A stretch of 9,760 bases of DNA from a bacterium. Lineage in GTDB: Bacteria > Elusimicrobiota > Elusimicrobia > Elusimicrobiales > UBA9959. Below the pieces are notes generated by a model. That model was not told where the DNA came from. It was given only the letters and a program-made list of their open reading frames with translations, and ran no database searches. Shown here one piece after another: positions 6,435-9,760 of the stretch; the first letter of the stretch is position 1; the number at the start of each line of letters is the position of its first letter. Location: the NCBI GenBank assembly GCA_021812825.1, contig JAKAMO010000093.1, positions 1 to 9,760 of the forward strand, written 5' to 3'. Made by a program: the position numbers and the translations under genes.

Positions 6435-7126
6435 AACTGCCGGCCCGCTTCAGCTGCTTCCCTTCCGGCCAGCTGGCCCTGCTGCGGAGGCTGGGAACTC
6501 CGCGGAAGGTCCAGGACTTCCTGGACTACGAGCTCCGCTACAACGATTCGAAAGTGAATACCTGCCTCTCCCCGCTGGAGGTGCTGAAGCAGCGCAGGGC
6601 GCACTGCATCGAGGGCGCCATGCTGGCCGCCGCGGCGTTCATGTTCCACGGCCGCCGTCCCCTGCTGATGGACCTGCGCGCCAACGCCAGCGACGACGAC
6701 CATGTGGTGGCGCCGTTCCTGGAGGGCGGGCGCTGGGGCGCGGTAGCCCAGTCCCATTTCTGCGGCCTGCGCTACCGGGAGCCGGTCTACGCCTCTTTCG
6801 CCGAGCTGGCCAGGAGCTATTTCGAGTTCTACTACAACAGCTCAGGAGAGAAGACTCTGCGCGAGTTCTCCGTGCCGCTGAACGCGTCCTCGCTGCGTTC
6901 CGACTGGCTGCATTCGGACAAGAACGTCTTTTTCGTCGGCAGGCGCCTCGACGCCGCCCGTCATTACCGGATAGTGCCGTACCGGGCCGAAAGGTCGCTG
7001 CGCCGCGCCGATTCCCTGCTGCTGCAGGCGGAGGTGCTGGGCGGCTCCGGGACGCCGCTGGTGCGCAGGCGGCCCAGGCCGTATTCGAAGATCAGGCTGA
7101 GTAAAGGGCATGGACGGCCGGTTTGA
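6431..7126 (+). CDS. Transglutaminase-like superfamily protein
   Basis: 231 residues from a GTG that overlaps the regulator stop (GTGA), with an A/G-rich run ending in AAGG six bases upstream. The core is a transglutaminase-like (papain-fold) domain. RRAHCIEGAMLAAAAF (55-70) carries the candidate nucleophile C59 at the start of a helix, and DDDHVVAPF (88-96) carries candidate H91. The usual third Asp appears replaced by polar residues in WGAVAQSHF (102-110), as I recall from related proteins. LRYREPVYASFAELARSYF (113-131) is also typical of this family. There is no signal peptide, so it is probably cytoplasmic and may act as a thiol protease, amidase or peptide-modifying enzyme; the substrate is unknown. 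The C-terminus is Arg/Pro-rich and overlaps the next gene by 17 bases. Confidence 0.75.
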   Translation: MKLPARFSCFPSGQLALLRRLGTPRKVQDFLDYELRYNDSKVNTCLSPLEVLKQRRAHCIEGAMLAAAAFMFHGRRPLLMDLRANASDDDHVVAPFLEGGRWGAVAQSHFCGLRYREPVYASFAELARSYFEFYYNSSGEKTLREFSVPLNASSLRSDWLHSDKNVFFVGRRLDAARHYRIVPYRAERSLRRADSLLLQAEVLGGSGTPLVRRRPRPYSKIRLSKGHGRPV

Positions 7127-7445
7127 CGACGCGCCCGCCGAGGGGAGCTCCTGCTGGTCCTGCGGCGCGGTCATAGACCAGGGGGACAATTACTGCCGCC
7201 GCTGCGGCAAGGGCCAGGGTGGCAGCGTGCCCTGGTACTACAGGCACTGGGGGGTCATCCTGATAACCCTGCTCGGCCTTGGCCCTTTCAGCCTGTTCTA
7301 TGTCTGGCGCTCGCCGCTGATCTCCCGCGGGGGGAAGCAGGTATACACGGCGCTTATATCGCTGGCCACGGTCTTCGTGCTCTACGAGCTGCACAGGATC
7401 TGGCTCCTGTACCAGTCCCTGCTTTCGGGGATGCAGGGCTTCTGA
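7110..7445 (+). CDS. Zinc-ribbon membrane protein
   Basis: 111 residues. An N-terminal zinc ribbon uses C15, C18, C29 and C32 (CWSCG and CRRCG) and should bind one zinc ion. It is followed by WYYRHWGVILITLLGLGPF and a second hydrophobic helix (about 78-95), giving two membrane segments with the ribbon probably on the cytoplasmic side. I recognise this as a widespread small family (zinc ribbon, then WYY and a GPF...W.SP pattern) of unknown function. It overlaps the transglutaminase-like gene by 17 bases in another frame, so the two are probably co-transcribed. AAAGGG lies almost against the ATG, which is unusually close, so initiation may depend on coupling. Confidence 0.78.
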   Translation: MDGRFDDAPAEGSSCWSCGAVIDQGDNYCRRCGKGQGGSVPWYYRHWGVILITLLGLGPFSLFYVWRSPLISRGGKQVYTALISLATVFVLYELHRIWLLYQSLLSGMQGF

Positions 7446-7487
7446 CTTGGCGGTGCCGTCCATGGCGGGCGGGAATGGGGAGGGGTA

Positions 7488-8966
7488 ATGAGAACATTGT
7501 CCGCGATACTGGCTCTGCTGTTTAGCGTCCCGGCGGCCGCCGGGGAGCTCCGTCATTTCACCATCGAGTCCGGTGGCAGGGAACGGCACTATTCCGTCTA
7601 CTCTCCGGTAGGGGCCGCCGCCGGCCGGAAGCTGCCGCTGATCCTTCTCCTTCACGGCGGCGGCGGGACCGGGGCCGGCATGCGGCGCCTGACCCGCGGC
7701 GGCTTCGAGGCTATGGCCGACGAGCACGGGGCTGTAATAGCCTACCCCGAGGCCGTGGACAAGCATTGGAACGACTACCGCGGCGATAAGAGTCGTAAGT
7801 CGCAGCGCGAGAACGTGGACGACGTCGCCTTCCTTGAGGAGATGGTCCGCGCGATAGAGAAAGCCTACCCGGTGGACGGGAACAGGGTATACGCCGCGGG
7901 CATATCCAACGGCGCGATGATGTCGTATACGCTGGCCTGCCGGGCTGCGGGCCGCTTCGCCGCGATAGCGGCGGTGGCCGGGGCCGTCCCGGAAACGGTC
8001 TACTCCTCGTGCCGCCCGTCCCGCCCGGTACCGGTGCTGATCATCAACGGCACGGCCGACGGCCTGGTGCATTGGGGAGGCGGTGAGGTGACGGGGCCCT
8101 TCGGCAAGCGCAAATTCGGGCGTGCCGTTTCCGTGGAGAAGAGCAGGGACCTCTGGCTGGCGCTGGACTCCTGCGACAAGACTAAGAAGACTTCGGTCAG
8201 GTCCGATTCCGACCCCGAGGACGGGACGGCCGCGGTCACCGAGACCTACGGCACGTGCGCGGGCGGCTCGGCCGTGAAGTTCGTGAAAATAGAGGGAGGC
8301 GGTCACACCTGGCCCGGCGGCCTGCAGTACCTGCCGACGGGAGTGATAGGACCCACCTCCAGGGAACTGGACGCCGACGCGGAGATCTGGAGCTTCTTCG
8401 GAGGGCACTCTCTGGAGGCCGGCGCCGCTGTGCTCGGCGACAGGCACCCGCCCTCCGGGAAGACCGTGATGAAGATGGAAAGCCCCGCCTTCGGCGCCGG
8501 CGGGTACATCCCGGTCAGGCACACCTGCGACGGGGACGATGTTTCGCCGGAGCTGCGCTGGGAGGGTGTCCCTTCCGGAGCGGCCGCCCTGGCCCTGATA
8601 ATGGACGATCCGGACGCCCCTCCCGGTACCTGGGTGCACTGGGTGATGTACGGCATCCCGCCGTCTTCCGAAGGGCTGCCGGAGGGGGTGGCCAGGAACG
8701 CCGCGCTGCCTGACGGTTCCGGCCAGGGGCTGGTCTGGGGGATAAAGGAAGGGGATTTCAGCCGAGTAGGCTATTACGGGCCATGTCCTCCCCCGGGAAA
8801 GCCGCACCGTTATTTTTTCAAGCTTTACGCGCTTGACGCCGCGGCGCGCCTGCCTGCCGGCGGGGGCAAGTACGCGCTGCTGGACGCCATGAAGGGACAT
8901 GTGATCTCCGAGGCCGAGCTTGTCGGGCTTTACGCGAGGTCCCGTGCCCCGGCTGGGACAAAATAG
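7488..8966 (+). CDS. Exported PHB-depolymerase-type esterase fused to a PEBP/YbhB domain
   Basis: 492 residues. Residues 1-18 are a signal peptide with a likely cut after PAAAG or PAAA, so the protein is exported. Residues about 20-305 form an alpha/beta-hydrolase of the LpqC/poly(3-hydroxybutyrate) depolymerase or feruloyl-esterase type: oxyanion loop LLHGGGG (54-60), nucleophile S140 in GISNGAM, acid D191 in NGTADGLV, and H273 in GGGHTWPGG. After a linker of about 20 residues, residues 328-485 form a complete phosphatidylethanolamine-binding (Raf-kinase-inhibitor-like, YbhB/YbcL) domain, with DDPDAP (373-378), GTWVHWVMYGIP (380-391), YYGPCPPPG (429-437) and HRYFFKLYALD (440-450). Both domains look intact. 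The substrate could be a polyester, acetylated xylan or another ester; the PEBP domain may bind a ligand. A GGGGAGG precedes the ATG closely. Confidence 0.85.
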   Translation: MRTLSAILALLFSVPAAAGELRHFTIESGGRERHYSVYSPVGAAAGRKLPLILLLHGGGGTGAGMRRLTRGGFEAMADEHGAVIAYPEAVDKHWNDYRGDKSRKSQRENVDDVAFLEEMVRAIEKAYPVDGNRVYAAGISNGAMMSYTLACRAAGRFAAIAAVAGAVPETVYSSCRPSRPVPVLIINGTADGLVHWGGGEVTGPFGKRKFGRAVSVEKSRDLWLALDSCDKTKKTSVRSDSDPEDGTAAVTETYGTCAGGSAVKFVKIEGGGHTWPGGLQYLPTGVIGPTSRELDADAEIWSFFGGHSLEAGAAVLGDRHPPSGKTVMKMESPAFGAGGYIPVRHTCDGDDVSPELRWEGVPSGAAALALIMDDPDAPPGTWVHWVMYGIPPSSEGLPEGVARNAALPDGSGQGLVWGIKEGDFSRVGYYGPCPPPGKPHRYFFKLYALDAAARLPAGGGKYALLDAMKGHVISEAELVGLYARSRAPAGTK

Positions 8967-8979
8967 GGCCGGCGGCTGG

Positions 8980-9012
8980 GACCTTTGGACCTGTTCAAGT
9001 CCGGTCAATTTT
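8980..9012 (+). terminator. Weak candidate terminator after the esterase-PEBP gene
   Basis: GACC (8980-8983) pairs with GGTC (9003-9006) and GGAC (8987-8990) with GTCC (8999-9002), with a TTT bulge and an 8-nt loop. AATTTT (9007-9012) follows. The stem is broken and the T-run is short, so efficiency would be low. A nearby nonamer GGCTGGGAC occurs twice (8951-8959, 8974-8982). Confidence 0.3.
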
Positions 9013-9051
9013 CATAGTATATAGTCGCGGGGGTTAAGTGGAGAGTAGCGT

Positions 9052-9252
9052 ATGACGATGACATGCAACTTCGAGAGGGACGACAGGAAAATGCGCAGGT
9101 CGGATAAGCTGATACTCCGCCTGCCGCCCGTGAAGGACATCGGTACCGATACCCCGGCGATAAGACCGGCCAGCCACGGAGCCTATCTCTGGCTTGCCGG
9201 CCGCGGCCGGCGCCTTGAGAAGAACTGGCGCGGAACCGGATCCATAAACTAG
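9052..9252 (+). CDS. Small hypothetical protein, 66 residues
   Basis: I do not recognise this protein. It is kept as a candidate because GGAGAG (9040-9045) lies six bases before the ATG, because it fits the gap between two real genes on the same strand, and because it ends 25 bases before the next start. It is soluble and basic, with a charged N-terminus (NFERDDRKMRRSDKLIL), a Pro-containing middle (RLPPVKDIGTDTP) and a Trp/Arg-rich end (GRGRRLEKNWRGTG). It has no membrane segment or Cys motif. A TATAGT box at 9020-9025 with a poor -35 could give it its own promoter. GC-rich DNA produces many open frames, so it may be spurious. Confidence 0.4.
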   Translation: MTMTCNFERDDRKMRRSDKLILRLPPVKDIGTDTPAIRPASHGAYLWLAGRGRRLEKNWRGTGSIN

Positions 9253-9277
9253 CCGGCCCGGTGCAAGGCGACCATTT

Positions 9278-9589
9278 ATGAAGAAAAGCGAAAAGATCAT
9301 AGGCGGCATAGGCCTGGCCGCGCTGGCGGCGGCCGGGGCTTATTTCCTCGGCGGCAAGCGCGGCGCGAAGAACCGCGAGGCCATACGCGGCTGGAGCCTG
9401 AAGATGAAGGGCGAGGTCCTGGAGAAGATAGAATCCATGAAGAAGATAGACCGGGACACCTACCTGCGCCTGGTGGACAAGGTCGCCGATAAATATTCCC
9501 GTCTGGAGTCCATAACCTCCGACGAGCTGCGCCACCTGACTGTGGAATTGAAGAACGCCTGGAACCAGGTGGATAAGAAAGCTAAATAG
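9278..9589 (+). CDS. Small YtxH-like single-pass membrane protein
   Basis: 103 residues. A hydrophobic, Ala/Gly-rich helix at about 7-25 is followed by GGKRGAKNREAIRGW and then by a highly charged helical region (about 35-100) of alternating Lys/Glu, likely a coiled coil or amphipathic helix. The pattern matches small YtxH-like proteins: an N-terminal anchor with a cytoplasmic helical tail, often stress-linked in other bacteria, with no enzyme activity known. AAGG lies nine bases before the ATG. It is the last plus-strand gene before a strong terminator. The function assignment is weak, but the gene itself is convincing. Confidence 0.7.
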   Translation: MKKSEKIIGGIGLAALAAAGAYFLGGKRGAKNREAIRGWSLKMKGEVLEKIESMKKIDRDTYLRLVDKVADKYSRLESITSDELRHLTVELKNAWNQVDKKAK

Positions 9590-9608
9590 ACGCGCCGCGC
9601 GCCGTGAG

Positions 9609-9640
9609 CCCCCGCCGGGAGATCCCGCCGGGGGTTTTTT
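9609..9640 (+). terminator. Strong intrinsic terminator
   Basis: The arms CCCCCGCCGGG (9609-9619) and CCCGCCGGGGG (9624-9634) form 10 of 11 pairs, with one C-C mismatch, around the loop AGAT. Six T residues follow (9635-9640). It lies 20 bases after the stop of the YtxH-like gene. The minus strand has no T-run after the hairpin, so it should stop only plus-strand transcription, not the convergent gene. Confidence 0.88.
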
Positions 9641-9658
9641 CATTCCCGGTCGGCTGCG

Positions 9659-9760
9659 TCAGGATATTTTAAGAAGGTCCTTTACGGCGCCGACCAGCAC
9701 GCCGGGCGTGACCGGCTTTTTGATGACCAGCACGTTGAGGTTCTTTTCCAGGTCGGAGAC
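9659..9760 (-). CDS. Receiver-domain protein, C-terminal end
   Basis: Only the last 33 codons are in the window, entering from the right edge and ending at a TGA (9661-9659). The translation includes LNVLVIKKPVTPGVLVGAVKDLL and ends KIS. This matches the last strand and helix of a response-regulator receiver domain, with the conserved Lys-Pro pair at the end of beta-5. Because the protein stops straight after the receiver fold, it is either a single-domain regulator or, as often seen, a hybrid histidine kinase with a C-terminal receiver. It converges on the YtxH-like gene with about 70 bases between stops. Confidence 0.65.
   Translation of the reverse strand, partial: VSDLEKNLNVLVIKKPVTPGVLVGAVKDLLKIS

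Noticed and set aside
7092..9008. 638-codon open frame on the minus strand
   Set aside because: It runs opposite the zinc-ribbon and esterase-PEBP genes, both of which have clear motifs; its translation is low-complexity Arg/Gly/Pro/His and has no recognisable domain.

Overview
The window is GC-rich bacterial chromosome with tightly packed genes and codon use that looks even throughout (Ile ATA and Arg AGG are common in every gene). No tRNA, rRNA, CRISPR array or insertion sequence was seen. The mix of genes suggests a Gram-negative, Elusimicrobiota- or Bacteroidota-like lineage, probably a poorly cultured one: a PEP-synthase-type protein with N-terminal receiver domains, a Methanosarcina/alphaproteobacterial-type SerC, a short SerA, a DUF1015 protein, and an exported esterase. 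The placement is inference from gene content only; Elusimicrobiota is my best guess.

Layout. Bases 1-1137 (minus) hold the N-terminal 379 residues of a receiver-domain PEP synthase/PEP-pyruvate-binding protein, cut by the left edge. A 137-bp divergent spacer with a symmetric -10 element separates it from a plus-strand serine block: serC (1275-2453), serA (2450-3400, ATGA overlap), then a 222-bp spacer full of small hairpins, then a DUF1015 gene (3623-4882). A signalling block follows: membrane histidine kinase (4928-5989), single-domain response regulator (6009-6434), transglutaminase-like protein (6431-7126, 4-bp overlap) and a zinc-ribbon membrane protein (7110-7445, 17-bp overlap). Next come an exported two-domain protein joining a PHB-depolymerase-type esterase to a PEBP/YbhB domain (7488-8966), an unrecognised 66-residue ORF (9052-9252) and a small YtxH-like single-pass protein (9278-9589) ending in a strong intrinsic terminator (9609-9640). 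A convergent minus-strand gene enters from the right edge (9659-9760) and encodes the end of a receiver domain.

How it fits together. SerA and SerC convert 3-phosphoglycerate to phosphoserine. No HAD-type SerB is present here, and the DUF1015 protein, which carries a ParB-like ADGHHR motif, sits where a last-step or serine-linked enzyme might be. The kinase and regulator form a likely two-component pair whose regulator has no output domain, so it probably acts through another protein. Receiver domains also occur in both edge genes, so phosphorelay-type signalling recurs across the window. The most noteworthy items are the serC-serA-DUF1015 grouping, the hairpin array at 3412-3600, the esterase-PEBP fusion, and the leader ORF and hairpin in front of the kinase.
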